From Adineta ricciae (taxonomy: Eukaryota; Rotifera; Eurotatoria; Adinetida; Adinetidae): a DNA stretch of 64,000 bases. Below, one piece after another: positions 50,678-62,975 of this stretch. Location: NCBI GenBank assembly GCA_905250025.1, contig CAJNOJ010000003.1, positions 413,032 through 477,031 on the forward strand, written 5' to 3'. The translations under genes and the position numbers were made by a program. Below the pieces are notes generated by a model, which saw nothing but the letters and a program-made list of their open reading frames with translations, had not been told where the DNA came from and made no database searches. The stretch's first letter is position 1, and each line of letters begins with the position of its first letter.

Positions 50678-53600
50678 ATGAGTAAACTAATCCGATCAAA
50701 CAGTCACGATAATATATCGTTGAATCCTGTCTCGAAAGTGGTTCATTCCAAACCTACATCTCGTGGAGCTGGTCCAACGAGTCTTGGTGCAAAAGATGAT
50801 GGTACAACGATGTCTTCATCAAGCGAATACGTTGCTTCACCATATCAGAATGCTTCATCAGCCATAGCTGTAAGTAGAACGGAGAACATCTCACGATTTC
50901 GAATCTCTAATCTTCATACTCATCCTTCTTTATAGGTACTCGATGTATTACCTCTAACCTTTGTAGGTGTTGCTTAGATTAGTATACTTTTGTTTTCACA
51001 AAAGCAAAAAAACCCTTTTGCTCATATTTGTACGCTGATTATTCTTCTGCTAATTTTGAACTATGATTCAATTATAGAAATGAAACTGAGAAAATGTTGA
51101 GTAATGAACTTTTCGGTTCTTTTTAGGGTATCGTACGAGGACAGATTCCTGAGACGAATTATCTGAAGACAATGTCGATTCCCGAACTGCAACCAACGAT
51201 TTGTTCAACGAAAGATTTGTCATTGCCGGTTGATTTTCTTCCAGGTGAAGACGAAGTGAAGTGCCGCGAAGGTAAAAGAACGCTGAATTTAGATGAGTGA
51301 AATCTGAGAGATTCTCACTTGATTAGATTTAACTTATCATCGTCAAAAGCGAAAAGTGATATACGATGGTGAATTGATTGTAACAAAATATCGTCTATTA
51401 TTTGTAACGAAATCGTCTGATTCTATTGAAGTGAGATATCGAATGATTTCGTCGGAATATTAATTTGTGTATTCCAAGGTTCTTGTCAATGTACCCATTG
51501 GAATGATAAGTCAGATAGAAAAGATCGGTGGACAAAAGTATAGTCAAATAAATGATGGTGCTGCATATGGCATTGAAATTGATTGTAAAGTAAATAGATT
51601 GCTAGTGGGAGAAAGAAAAACGAACATGATTGAGTTCATTTTAGGATGTTCGACGGTTGTTTTTTGGTATTGCTAAAGAACAAAAATATCGACGTAATCT
51701 CTACGATCAATTAACTCGTTTGATATTTCCATTTTCGATTGTCAAACCAGATATTACAAATCCATCACACTTCTTCAGCGTAAGACAAACTAAATATCGA
51801 CAGGATTCTTGAAATATCCTGTACTTTAGTCCTTCTTTGCATGGAATTACAAACAAAAAGTTAGTCCAAATAAGATCGATAAAGGTTGGACTTTATACGA
51901 TAAAGTTCAAGAATATACAAGAATGGTATTATTAACCATCTCATTTGTTACCGTTGTTGTACTACGAAGAAAATTCGTTTCTAGGGTATTCGACGATATG
52001 GTGATGCACATTGGACAATAAATACAGAAATCAATCAAGATTATTCTCTGTGTGATACATATCCAGATGTTCTTGTTCTTCCGGCCAATTTTGATACTTC
52101 AAGATTTCAACAAGTTGCTGCATTTCGTAGTCGAAATCGTTTGCCAGTGAGTTCCCTCTTTTTCGCATTGATTTTCTTCTAAACTCGATTGTTCGTAGGT
52201 TCTTAGCTGGTATTCCGGTGATACCTATGTGACAATTACTCGTGCGAGTCAACCGTTAACTGGGCTGAATCGTAAAAGTCAAGACGATGTCGAATATTTA
52301 CAAGAAATAGCCAATACGAATGTTAATCAAGGTTCGAAATTGTACATTCTTGATGCTCGTCCAAAAGTCAATGCTATTGCAAATAAAGCGAACGGTGGTG
52401 GATATGAAGATTATCCTGAGTGTGAATTAGAGTTTCATAACATTCAAAATATTCATGTCATGAGAGAAAGGTAGGAAGGACTTATTCAATATTCGAATGA
52501 AAGAAAAACGATGGAGTTTTCATTCATAGTCTGAATAAATTACATTCAGCTATTCGATACGGATCAGAAGATGATAAAAACTGGTTCAATGATTCGGCGA
52601 ATTCCAATTGGTTGTTTCATATCCGAGTATGATAACATGTTTTCGAACTACTCTTTTGTTTATCGTTGTTTTCTTCAAGACGATTTTAACTTCTGTGAGT
52701 CAAATTGTATCGTTAGTCGACAATGAGAAACGATCCGTATTAGTCCATTGTTCGGATGGATGGGATCGAACAGCACAAGTAAGAAAGGAAAAAAGATTTG
52801 TTAAGTTAATTCAACTGACTGTTACCATCCTTAGCTTACGTCCTTATCAATGTTAATTCTTGACTCATATTATCGAACACTCGAAGGTTTCATAATCTTA
52901 ATCGAAAAAGAATGGATTAGTTTTGGTCATAAATTCCTTCTGGTAAGTTGTTAGTCAAAATAAAATCTAGTAAAGATATTTCTTTCTTTAATGTATACCA
53001 GAGAATTGGTCATGCAGATAAGCATTATTCGGAACAATCGCCGGTATTCCTTCAATTCCTTGATTGTACATATCAACTGTTACAACAGGTATAGATGACA
53101 AATGAACAAATAATATTTGTGTTTTTCTTTTCTTTAGTTTGAATTTGCGTTTGAATTTAACGAAAAATTTCTATTAGTAATTGCCGATCATCTCTATACC
53201 TGCCAGTATGGTACATTTCTACTAAATTCCGAAAAATTACGTACTGATATGAAAATCTCGGAATATACCATGTCGATATGGACACCCCTTCTACAAGAAC
53301 GTCACAACTACTTGAATCCATTATATAATGCAAATTCGAGCCAAGTCTTACAAATCAACTCGACATTGAATCAAATCAAATTATGGAAAAATTATTATTG
53401 TCAGCATATGCCTGATTATCAATCTACAGTAGTGAGTGCATTGCGATAAATGTTCATAAGACAAAAAACTTGTTTTTCTCTTTAGGATAAAAANTCGATA
53501 TGGACACCCCTTCTACAAGAACGTCACAACTACTTGAATCCATTATATAATGCAAATTCGAGCCAAGTCTTACAAATCAACTCGACATTGAATCAAATCA

Positions 53601-53875
53601 AATTATGGAAAAATTATTATTGTCAGCATATGCCTGATTATCAATCTACAGTAGTGAGTGCATTGCGATAAATGTTCATAAGACAAAAAACTTGTTTTTC
53701 TCTTTAGGATAAAAATAGTAATCGCTATTCGACCCTACTTCATCTTCGAAGTAAACTTACTGCCGAGTCCAATCTACTTCGTCAAGATGGAGAATCTTCT
53801 CAAACAAAATCTCGTGCGTCATCCTACACTCTGTCTGGCACACATAATCAAAATAATTCTCAAACAACATTTTAA
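50678..53875 (+). CDS. Myotubularin-family phosphoinositide 3-phosphatase (MTM1/MTMR2-like)
   Basis: About 14 exons encode some 680 residues once the assembly duplication at 53273-53715 is collapsed. The order is a Ser-rich N-terminus, PH-GRAM ([40 protein letters not shown]), then the phosphatase domain ([46 protein letters not shown]) with the active P-loop [12 protein letters not shown] (Cys and Arg both present), [49 protein letters not shown], and FEFNEKFLL. The tail is Ser/Gln-rich. Active myotubularins remove the 3-phosphate from PI3P and PI(3,5)P2 on endosomes, which complements the syntaxin-16 and SH3BP5 roles nearby. A possible 27-nt cassette exon lies at 50936-50962. Confidence 0.95.
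53273..53715 (+). repeat. Exact 221-bp tandem duplication across an assembly N
   Basis: Bases 53273-53493 recur unchanged at 53495-53715 with a single N at 53494 between them. The unit covers the end of one myotubularin exon, a whole short intron and the first bases of the next exon. Exact identity around an N is the mark of failed gap joining, not biology. Read literally, it duplicates about 57 residues in frame. Confidence 0.9.
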
Positions 53876-54027
53876 CAAAAAAAAACAAACGAAAACATTT
53901 AGAACAGTATTTTTATGTATAATCATGCAATATCTTCGAAATATTTTTTGCGTATTCTTGTTTAATAATGATTTTTCGATTGATTTGAATAATATATATA
54001 TATATGTATAAATATGTGTGAATGCGA

Positions 54028-54043
54028 ATATTTTCTTTTCTAG
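54028..54043 (+). promoter_or_regulatory. Acceptor-like tract in the RPLP1 5' UTR
   Basis: ATATTTTCTTTTCTAG, 49 bases before the RPLP1 ATG; a spliced-leader acceptor or the end of a 5' UTR intron. Confidence 0.4.
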
Positions 54044-54092
54044 ATCAAACTCTTCTTTGTAGTTATCAACAACAACAATAACTAAAGGAATA

Positions 54093-54514
54093 ATGGCCTT
54101 GAGCAACGATGAATTTGCCTGTATCTCCGCAGCACTTATCTTAGCTGATGACAATGTCGATATCAAAGGTGACAAGATTGCAGCCATTCTCAAAGCTGCC
54201 AACTATGAAATTGAACCGTATTGGCCTGGTCTCTTTGCTGGTGCATTAGAAGGTGTTAAAGTAACAGATCTTATTAAGAATGTCGGTTCAGGTTCAGCCG
54301 CCGCTCCAGCTGCAGCTGCCGCACCTGCTCAAGCGGCAACAACCGCAGCTGACGGTGATAAGAAAGCTGCTGGAAGCAAGACACCCGCGAAAAAGGAAGA
54401 AAAGAAAGACGATTCGGATGAAGGCGAAGATATGGTACGACTAATCATCATTTTCGATTACTGAAAATAACTACTCCTCTTCCTTCTATTTAGGGCTTCG
54501 GTTTGTTCGATTAG
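54093..54514 (+). CDS. RPLP1: Large-subunit ribosomal stalk protein P1
   Basis: Two exons (54093-54434, 54494-54514) give 120 residues. The N-terminal dimerisation domain (MALSNDEFACISAALILADD, ILKAANYEIEPYWPGLFAGAL), an Ala-rich hinge (AAAPAAAAAPAQAA) and the acidic end DSDEGEDMGFGLFD identify P1. The second exon carries only the last six residues (GFGLFD) that contact elongation factors and ribosome-inactivating proteins. Usual length is about 114. Confidence 0.97.
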
Positions 54515-55114
54515 ATTCAATCAAATGTTAACACACATGATCATATTGCCATCTAACATTTCTTTTCTTATATCATCATTGAATGTGTGTGTATTGTTTA
54601 CGATTTACAAATAACATAAGAAAAAAAAGAACATATTTGTTGATACATACAGTAACATACTCAATAAAATTTGTTGAATGAGTTCGACGCGTAAGAAATT
54701 GAACCTTGTGAATCATGGCCGCTTCAGTCACCCAACAAACTAAGTGAGGGATATTGATCTTTATTCGTATGGAGGATTTGGAACAAAAAAAAACTAATGA
54801 GAAAAACTGGAAAGTATGTTCAAACTTTTAAAAAATGTTTATCATGATTAATGGAATTATAAAGAATAAAACTCCAGAGATTGTGGGTGAGCATGCATGA
54901 TTGTTGTGTAAGCCCCCTGAAAAAGCCATTAATGAGCCTTCTCGCGGCACAGTTATATTCGATTGAAGTTGAAATAAACTGCCGTGATCAAAATAGGATT
55001 GTTTCACTTGCGGATTTCGATTTTGAGCCGGTTGCTCTTCCGGTGCGACGCTTCTATCATATGCATCGACTAAATAGAATTGAAAATAGAAATTAGGCTA
55101 TACTTAAAGTAGAA
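54515..55114. other. RPLP1 3' region and spacer
   Basis: An AATAAA at 54663-54668 is the likely RPLP1 polyadenylation signal. An open plus-strand frame at 54881-55096 (about 70 codons) has ordinary composition but no ATG context, splice signal or family match, so it is not called as a gene. Confidence 0.5.
54663..54668 (+). terminator. RPLP1: Polyadenylation signal of RPLP1
   Basis: Canonical AATAAA, about 150 bp past the stop. Confidence 0.6.
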
Positions 55115-55681
55115 TCAATCAAGCATACGTGGGCAATATGTGCTGTTTGAAACTTGAGGACAACGATCTGTGGCGGAGTACAAGGGTGGAATTTTCATTA
55201 ATCCACATGTTTTCTGCAATTCATCTGTAGTTACATCATCGACGAGACGTTCTTGAAAGTCTAATGGACGATAGCCATTCGCATGCACTCCCCATTTTTC
55301 AAGGAAAACAACGTACAAATATCCCGGATCAAGCCATTGGCAAGCAGTATGACCAGATTTTATACCTATAAATACCGGCCAGAGATGTATAACTGATATT
55401 CAATGCAGAACAAGTAAATGTCTTTTACCTGCATCGGTTATTTCAATTGGACTCTGAATATCTGGTCCTTTGAGAATGCAATCGACGCGAAAGCTAACGT
55501 TGAAAAGCAGTTCAGTATCGGAATCAAGATAAACTCGTTTGCCAACGACTTCACCGTAAACAACAATTGGTGAACGTATAATCTTCTCGTTGAATAGAAC
55601 ACCGTTGTTAACACATCGTCGACGTGCTGTACAAATTTTGATGGTAAATATTAAGTAGAAGAGTAACAATCTTTGAATCAT
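55115..55681 (-). CDS. Small secreted protein, possible NTR/NtA-like (TIMP-fold) domain
   Basis: Two exons (55681-55429, 55365-55115) give 167 residues in frame. A signal peptide (MIQRLLLFYLIFTIKICTA) is followed by a roughly 145-residue domain with six cysteines: RRRCVNN, SPIVVYGEVVGKRV, FNVSFRVDCILKGP, SGHTACQWLDPGYLYVVFLE, LQKTCGLMKIPP and NSTYCPRML. The early beta strands, a Cys in a VDCILKG strand and a CQWLDPGYLYVVFLE strand are reminiscent of netrin-like/agrin NtA OB-folds, but this is a weak, memory-based resemblance. An acceptor-like CATTTCATTTAG precedes the start. It is probably an extracellular modulator or matrix component. Confidence 0.7.
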
Positions 55682-58600
55682 GGTTAATCTTTGTGTGTGT
55701 GAGTGTTTGTACACCTAAATGAAATGAGTATGTCAATGTAGAAAGAGAAATTCTCCTATTGGCAGAATGTGAATGAACGCTCGTGTTTTTGTCAACCGAA
55801 TCTATGCAAAGGAAGAAACGGACGAATGAATTGAACGGGTCAGAGGTTAGAGTTAGTTCGTTTTGTCATGGAAGAATAGGAAAGCAAAAAAGGTACAACG
55901 AAACGTAAGAGAATGAGAACACATGAGTAAGTCCGTTTTCTTTCGTAGGAATATCAGTTATGAACAATTTATCGTATCATCTTTCTCGAAAAACAAAACT
56001 GAAAACGACGGTGTAAAGCACAGAGTCGAATGACCATCGCTTCGAGACAATGAAAGAGTGCAAATATATCAAAATGATCTTAACTGATCAACGTTTGACG
56101 GAATAAATTGATTGAAAATATTCTAGTAGCGTTGTCTATATGTATGATTGTTCTGTTTGTTCATCTACTTGAAAATTAATGAATGCAAAGAGCAACTGAA
56201 TTTTACTTATGACAAAAAAGAACATTTCAATTTCCAAGGTTTGTGTGCTCTCGTAAAAACGATGAACAAAAAAAAACAAATCTTGTACGATTTGAGTATT
56301 TCGGGCAATACAAACGTCTACGACATTTGTTTGAAGAATTGAAAATTTGTCCGTAAAACGCATAAATGTTCAAAAATATCATTCACTGTCATATTGTATC
56401 TTTCATTTAAAGAATTTTTCACTTGATAAAAGTACTATAACAATAAATGCAAATCAAATTTTGCGCCATAACACCCGTATATGTATGCATGTTATCGATT
56501 TTTATCTTCTCATCTTTCGTTGAAATTCGACAACATGTCTTAATAATTTGATGATTCAATGGACCGATCTAGAATGATTTGACTGATGGATTTAACTATT
56601 TGGAGGTTATCTGATACATTATTGATTTTCATTGATTCGACAAGATGCAATTTCAATGGGAAGTGAATATATATTTTGTTTTATTTCGGCATAGATGTAT
56701 TGATACATTGCCTGAGTACCAAAAAGTATTGTGTAAAAAACAAGATTTTCTATTATCGTATAGCGAATAGGTCAGCATGGAATCGATGTGCATAGATCGA
56801 CATATACCCGCGTCGATTTATGAGAGTAAAATCATAGCATAACGAAACAATTACCATCCACCCGTTAAATTGCATCAAATACGCGTCTTGTTTTAGCATT
56901 CAAAAGAACTTATGAATTTTTCGACATATTATAGTACTTAGTAAAAAATAGGTCGACATTATCACTCGGCACGGTACTGCGAAGGCAAGCTTTCTCCTTG
57001 GTAATTTTTTGTCTAACTTTGTCAATCATTTTACAATGCCGTTGTTACTTAACAACTGCGCAATAGAAAACACAATGTTGATATGTATATACCCATCGTC
57101 AACTCTCTCTAACAGTTGACAGTGATGTTTACGTTGATGAGATGAAGTGCGGATGTGTATATGTATCTCAATGCTTTATAGATACATAGACAAACGATTC
57201 TATTAAGAAGGAATCCAGCAAGGAAATAGACATTTGTCAAAGAAAAAGCTCGTTACGACAAATCAAATGTCTGCATGTCACAACTATCCGTATCTGCTGT
57301 CTATGAATGTTGTTAGATGCTGAGATGAACAAGTAACAAGGCTGTTCTATGCACTCGTTAATGGAACTGTAAATGTCATTTTTGTGTCTTTTATGCTAGC
57401 GTTTGTTTCTCTTTTTCTCTCGTATTGCATCATATACCTTGAATGTACGATCATCACTTAGATGATCAGTGGCACTTCTCTGATTAACAATGAATGTTTC
57501 ATGCTAAAAGACGGCATTTGTCGCTTTCTTCGTATCCATATTCTTTGTTTGATGATTGATCGATACGATCTTTATTCTATAGGCAACAATATGGCAGTAA
57601 GATTGCAGCAATTATCAATCAGAATATTATCAACATCAAATTGATCTATTTCGAATATTGACAGTTGATTAGAAATATCTTTTACTCCTTCGAAAACTTT
57701 TCAATGCTAATGCTGAGAAGGTAGTTTCTAAATCGATTCTAGCCAACAATTTCTTTCTTGCTCCATTCTTTTTCTGTCTGTTGCATGTGTTTTTTTACTG
57801 CATATGTCTTGCTTGTCTTATGGAATATATTTGAATACAAACTATTCGATTGATCGAATGATTCCTATCTGTACGATGGCCTTGAATAAAAAGCTGCACA
57901 AAGAGAAAAACATAGAGAATCGCGAAGGTTCTCTGTCTACGACTGTGTATGACTACGTGCATGTATGTACATTCTTCCTTCATTTTTAGTAAGATTTCGT
58001 CCCTCATTTCGAGTGTCACCATCGTTGTGTGCAGCGAGTCGAAGAAATGAGACGACAAAAAACGAAATTGGGACACTCATAGACATGCACATATCGACTT
58101 TGCGCGTGTGTGTGTGCGTGTGTGTTAGTGTGAGAGAAGCGGAGAGCATAAAGGCACGCAAAAAGAAACGAAACAGAGAGAAATGATTGCATTAACACAA
58201 GTCGTGCACACGAATATGCATATGTAAAAAAAATACGAAGAGAAAAACCGAAAAGAGCGCAAATGCTGTAAGAGGGTGGTATAAACATAAGATGTCCGTG
58301 TGTATGCACTCATATTTGCTTTTAAGAGCATTCTTTTTTCGCATTATATTTTCATATAGTTTACTGTTTTTTAGTAGTGATAGTGGATATCGTAAGATCA
58401 GCTGGTCGAATGTTTTTATGTAAAGATCAGTTTGTACAACTCTCTTGTTTTGTGTGCACCTTTTTGATCAGTCATCATCGACAGACATGTACCGAATTTT
58501 TCATCTCTCTTTTACTTTCATATTTTTACGTTTTTTTTTTCGAAAAAAAAGAAGGTATAAAAAGAAGAGAGAGAGAGAAAGAAAAGGTAGAGAGCGAGCA

Positions 58601-59951
58601 TAAAAAAGAAAACAGTGAATATCTACAGAGTGTCTTTACGTTGCTTTTTTTTCGTGTGTTTGTCACCATTTTAGTATTTACGAGCAAGTAAGAAGCAGTA
58701 GCATAAGATGCGAAAGCAATTACAACCAAGGCAAGCAAGGGAAGAAGAAAGAAGCTCGAAGGCCATGGCCTCCATGCTTGCAAAAAGCGAGTAGAGTCGC
58801 AAGATATCTCAATAGACGAAAAAAAGTAAAGAGAGAAAAGAGAGAGCACAAAGCAAAGGAGTCGTTGCCTTTGTCGCGCGCGCGTCTATTTGTATTGTCA
58901 TTACGATTAGATTGCCGACAGGCGACGGTAGTCGCCTTGCACGAAAAAAAAACAGTTTTTGGCGATGCTCATTCAATCAGGTGAGTGTAAACATATATGC
59001 ATATATACACAGACATATGCCTATATCACTACATTGCCATAATTGTTCTTCATCAGAAAAGACTTCCAACGATCGTCACATGGCTAACTGATCAGTCATA
59101 AATGGAAATCAACTTTTATCTGACAGTTTAGCCGTGTATGGATCTGAGAAGATCAATCGACGATGATTAAATCTGATTGAACTTTTGTGGTCATGTTTCG
59201 TTTATAGACTGCATCAATAAAATAAATCTTTCGATAATTGTATATCACTTAGATTATTATACCAATAGTGGAGAGTCGTGGAAACAAGCATAACATATAC
59301 ATTCTATGCATATACGTATATGTAAATCTTTATTGGCTATAAATGTTTACTTAATTAACAGTATTGTGGTAGACATCACTAGAATAGAATACTAGCACGA
59401 ATATCTAATTATTACGATTTGAAATAAAGATGTGTGTACGATCTATTCATAAACTTTGATAGACAACAGTTATTGGCCCGATCGGAAATGTTCATTTGAA
59501 GTTCAAAACAGTTACTCATGGAATGTTTCGAACGTTCTGAATAAATGCTGCTCATTGAAAGAGGAAATGAGAATGTAAAACTATCTAGATTTTCACAAAG
59601 AAAGCGACTACACACGTGCGAAATGCATGATAATGTACAATCATCGGTGCCAAGTTTTGACTATTTCCTATCAAGGACTATCTTATCATTCATCTTCTCC
59701 ACACTGTTCAGTATTACTCATTGACCTCGAGCTAGGTCATCGAAGATAACACTGTAACAAAACGAAGAAAAAAGGAGACTCTTAACATGACATAAATTCG
59801 CAAATGAAAATGAGCCATTTAAATAGATAACAAAGGAAATGGAATGAAAGCGGATATGTATTAAGAGATAAGACAAGAAATAAGAAAGCGAACACTGATA
59901 TAAAATGACGATTTGAAACAATATTCGATTCAAATTGTTTTTCTTGCTCGA
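55682..59951. other. Gene-poor 4.3-kb region
   Basis: It contains many short open frames on both strands, none with splice context, domain resemblance or a signal peptide I trust. The 58080-58620 part is dominated by GT and GA simple tracts. It may carry regulatory sequence for the secreted protein and the cysteine protease; no mobile element was recognised. Confidence 0.5.
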
Positions 59952-61424
59952 ATGGCGTTACGTCTACTCTTCGTTGGTTTACTTCTGTTTGGTTGTATAA
60001 TCGAAATTCACGATGCTATGTTTACGAATGGCCGTTCATTACAAGAAGTAAGAAGATACGATAGGAAAGAATTATTTCTCTTTTTTTTTCGCTTTTCGTA
60101 ACAATTTTAGGTGATCGATGAAACGATTAACAAGGCAATGACGAAAGTATCGAAAAAACTACAAGATAAACTCGAAGTTTTAAAAGATAACAAATACGCT
60201 TTGAAACTCTGGAAGTTATACAAGAGATTTTACCATAAAAATTATTCCACGCCGGAGGAAGAAAAGGAACGTTTAGGAAAATTTATTGATAATTTGAAAA
60301 TAATCATTCAAGAAAATTTCCGTTTCGATGAAGGATTGAAATCATTCAAATTGCAATTGAACCAGTTCGGTGATATGAGTTTTGATGAATTTCGTCAAAA
60401 ATTAACGGGATTAAACATTGATGGACGAGGAGAAACGCCACCTAGTGAAGTTCGTGACGGCCAAGACGATGAAAAAACACATGAACGCATTCGACGATTT
60501 TTCGTTGATTCGGTGAAAAAGAAGATCAAGAAGAAAATCAAAGATAAGTTTAATGAAAAAGTATCTCCTGGACGACATTCGTCCGATACTTCATCGTCGT
60601 ATTATTCCTCAGGAACACGAGTGAGACCTAGTGCAAGACGACCTGTAAGCTCGAAAGTGTCGAAAGCAGCAGTCGATTATCGACAATATATGAATCCGGT
60701 TGAAAATCAAGGACGTTGCGGGTTAGTTTATACTTTTGTTGATTAAAAATGCAAAATGCTCTTTGTTTTCTTAGTTCATGTTATGCATTTGCTGTGACGG
60801 CGGCGGTTGAAGGCACGTTCGCACTGAAGAAAGGTGAACGTTTCAAATTATCCAAACAGCAATTAGTTGACTGTTCACCAAGTAACGGCTGTTCAGGAGG
60901 ATATCTGGGACAAACATTCGAGTACATCAAAAAACGTGGTGGGCTCGAACCCGATACGTCTTATCCATATGCAAGTACTCGGCAAACGTGTAGTTTGAAG
61001 TCAAGAAAGGTTGGTGGTATATCCGATTACAGAAATACACCACGAGGGGATGAAGAAGCTATGAAATCAGCTCTGGCAACCTACGGTCCACTCGCTGGCG
61101 CTATTCATACGACGACTGATCTACAATTCTACGGAGGTTCAAGAGGTGGACGTGGAGCAGATATACTGGATATACCGTTGTGCTCGAAACAAGTTGATCA
61201 TGCTATCGTTATTGTTGGTTATGGCACAGAAAATGGCAAAGACTATTGGCGTATGTATCGACACTTTGTTTTTTTGCGCTGGAAGAAGTTTTTTTTTTGA
61301 ATTATTTTTAGTGGTTCGCAATTCTTGGGGAGAGAATTGGGGTATTAATGGGTATTTCAAGATCGCTCGAAACAAAAACAGCATGTGTGGAATTGGTACA
61401 TACGGTTATTATGCTATCGTTTAA
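59952..61424 (+). CDS. Papain-family (C1A) cysteine protease with extended propeptide
   Basis: Four exons (59952-60047, 60111-60721, 60775-61250, 61312-61424) give 431 residues. A signal peptide ([20 protein letters not shown]) is followed by an I29-type inhibitor propeptide ([38 protein letters not shown]). An unusual 80-residue linker follows, rich in Lys then Ser ([16 protein letters not shown]), then the mature enzyme. Catalytic residues are all present: Gln in NQGRCGSCYAFA, the Cys, the His in [11 protein letters not shown] and the Asn in [10 protein letters not shown]. The Trp that usually follows the catalytic Cys is Tyr. The [13 protein letters not shown] block matches cathepsin L-type enzymes. 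It is likely secreted or lysosomal, probably digestive. Confidence 0.93.
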
Positions 61425-61755
61425 ATTTGTACTTTCTTTCTTGATTTCTTATTCTTGTTCCATGTATTACTGGGGAAAAAAGTGTTTTTACTTTAATAAA
61501 TGAGAAATCTCTTTTTTTTGCCTTCTAAACAATGCTTGACATCGTGATATGACAACAGCAGCAACAACGAGAGCAGTCGCAATAAGAACTTCTAACTTGC
61601 TTGTCAGATACATGGTTCTTCTTCTTTTTCTTGTTCTTCTCGTTTGTCTATATAAAAACATCGCCTCTTTTCTAGTCGAATGACACTTCTATAGTTAATT
61701 ACAACAAGTGAAATACTCTCAAACACAAACTAATCTCTTCAATAGTGGTCGAAAA
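61425..61755. other. Spacer between protease and first WFTR-peptide gene
   Basis: An AATAAA at 61495-61500 is the protease polyadenylation signal. A CCTCTTTTCTAG tract near 61665-61676 is acceptor-like. Confidence 0.5.
61495..61500 (+). terminator. Polyadenylation signal of the cysteine protease
   Basis: AATAAA about 70 bp after the stop. Confidence 0.6.
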
Positions 61756-62085
61756 ATGCTCTCGTCAACAATGTTTCACAATATTGTACGAATGTTTATT
61801 ACTTTACTAGTACTAAATATTGTCCTCGGCTCAGCTCCAATATCTGACGATGATGATCGCCGTCTGTATCAACTTTTAAAACAGCGTTCAGCAGAAAACG
61901 ATAATGAGTACGTTTGGTTTACTCGTGATCTTCAAAATGCACTCGCCGATGATGACAACTATCCTCAGCAAGTCAAGCGTGGTCCATTTGGCAAATTTCA
62001 ACACTCATCTCGTTCGAAATTAGCCAATTTTGGTATGGCACGCAAACTTCGATCAATCGAAAGTGCGATGAATGAATCCCAATGA
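61756..62085 (+). CDS. Short secreted protein with WFTR motif, paralogue 1
   Basis: A single exon of 109 residues. ATG 61756 is chosen because it gives a clean signal peptide (MFITLLVLNIVLGSA, after a short lead); an upstream non-ATG extension is ignored. The mature part reads DDDDRRLYQLLKQRSAENDN, EYVWFTRDLQNALADDDNY, then a Lys-Arg site (QVKRGPFGKF) and ends RKLRSIESAMNESQ. No cysteines in the mature chain. Together with the next gene it forms a tandem pair sharing RSA, Y-x-WFTR-(D/E) and an acidic stretch. The dibasic site and small size suggest a peptide precursor, but no known neuropeptide family matches. Confidence 0.65.
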   Translation: MLSSTMFHNIVRMFITLLVLNIVLGSAPISDDDDRRLYQLLKQRSAENDNEYVWFTRDLQNALADDDNYPQQVKRGPFGKFQHSSRSKLANFGMARKLRSIESAMNESQ

Positions 62086-62975
62086 CAAAATTTCCAGTCA
62101 AATCATCCGAAACATCGTTTTTTGAATTCCGATTTATTATAAGATATTGTTCTAAAATCGGTGAAAGTAAAATAAAAGGTCATTTGAGTTTTCTCTTCGT
62201 CTAGTATTCTTTTTTTGCTATCGTGAACGAATAAATATTCAGTCAGTACTCGCGCAGTCCTACTCATCGTCAGACATCTTTGCCTTTTGTTTTTCGATCA
62301 AAGAGAGATAGCTAATGTTTGATGTTTCTAAAACAATCCCTGCGGAAGTTTATTCAAGAGAAAGCATTTTGCTAATTAGACTTTCTTCGACGTTGGCATG
62401 CTACCAGGCAGAAGACAGGGCTTACAAGATGTCATTTCAATATTAATTCTCAACTGTCAATTAGATTTAAAGAATCTTGTGTGTGAGAACTGAAGTGCGC
62501 TGGGAGGCGTATATATTGTGTTACGTTAATTTTATTTAGTACTTTTTCAATACACTGGTTTACAGTTGGTGTAAAGCGTCACTTGTGATTACAAATGCAA
62601 AAGATAAGCTCAGTTGTCTACATGCATGAGATTCTCAACAGTCATAGTCATGCAGTTCAGTTAAAAGCTGACTTCATTATTGAAATATGACTGTATATTT
62701 ACTCATGTCATTTTATCAGTTATGTTCACCTAGAAAATCACGGCAATTCTACTTTATAGTGACTGATTGACGTGCTAGTATAGAGTTCTATATATGACAA
62801 GAGGGAGAGAGAGAGAAATCAAGTATCTATTACGTACGTGCTATTGATTTTGATTAGTGTTTTCTATGATAAAAAAAATCTGAGCAATAAAACCGGATAC
62901 ATTTCTCGATTTTTCTCCACACACGTATTGTGCCATAAACTTGGACAGGTTACCATTTCTTCATCGATTACTGAA
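62086..62975. other. Spacer between the two WFTR-peptide genes
   Basis: About 890 bp, with no coding sequence recognised. It should hold the promoter of the second paralogue. Confidence 0.5.

Noticed and set aside
54881-55096. Plus-strand frame of about 70 codons with ordinary amino-acid composition
   Set aside because: No splice context, no family resemblance, and it lies between two convergent genes in 3' sequence; recorded in the spacer entry only.
58016-58700. Cys/Ser/Phe-rich frames near GT and GA tracts
   Set aside because: Products of simple repeats read in different frames; no consistent start, signal or homology.
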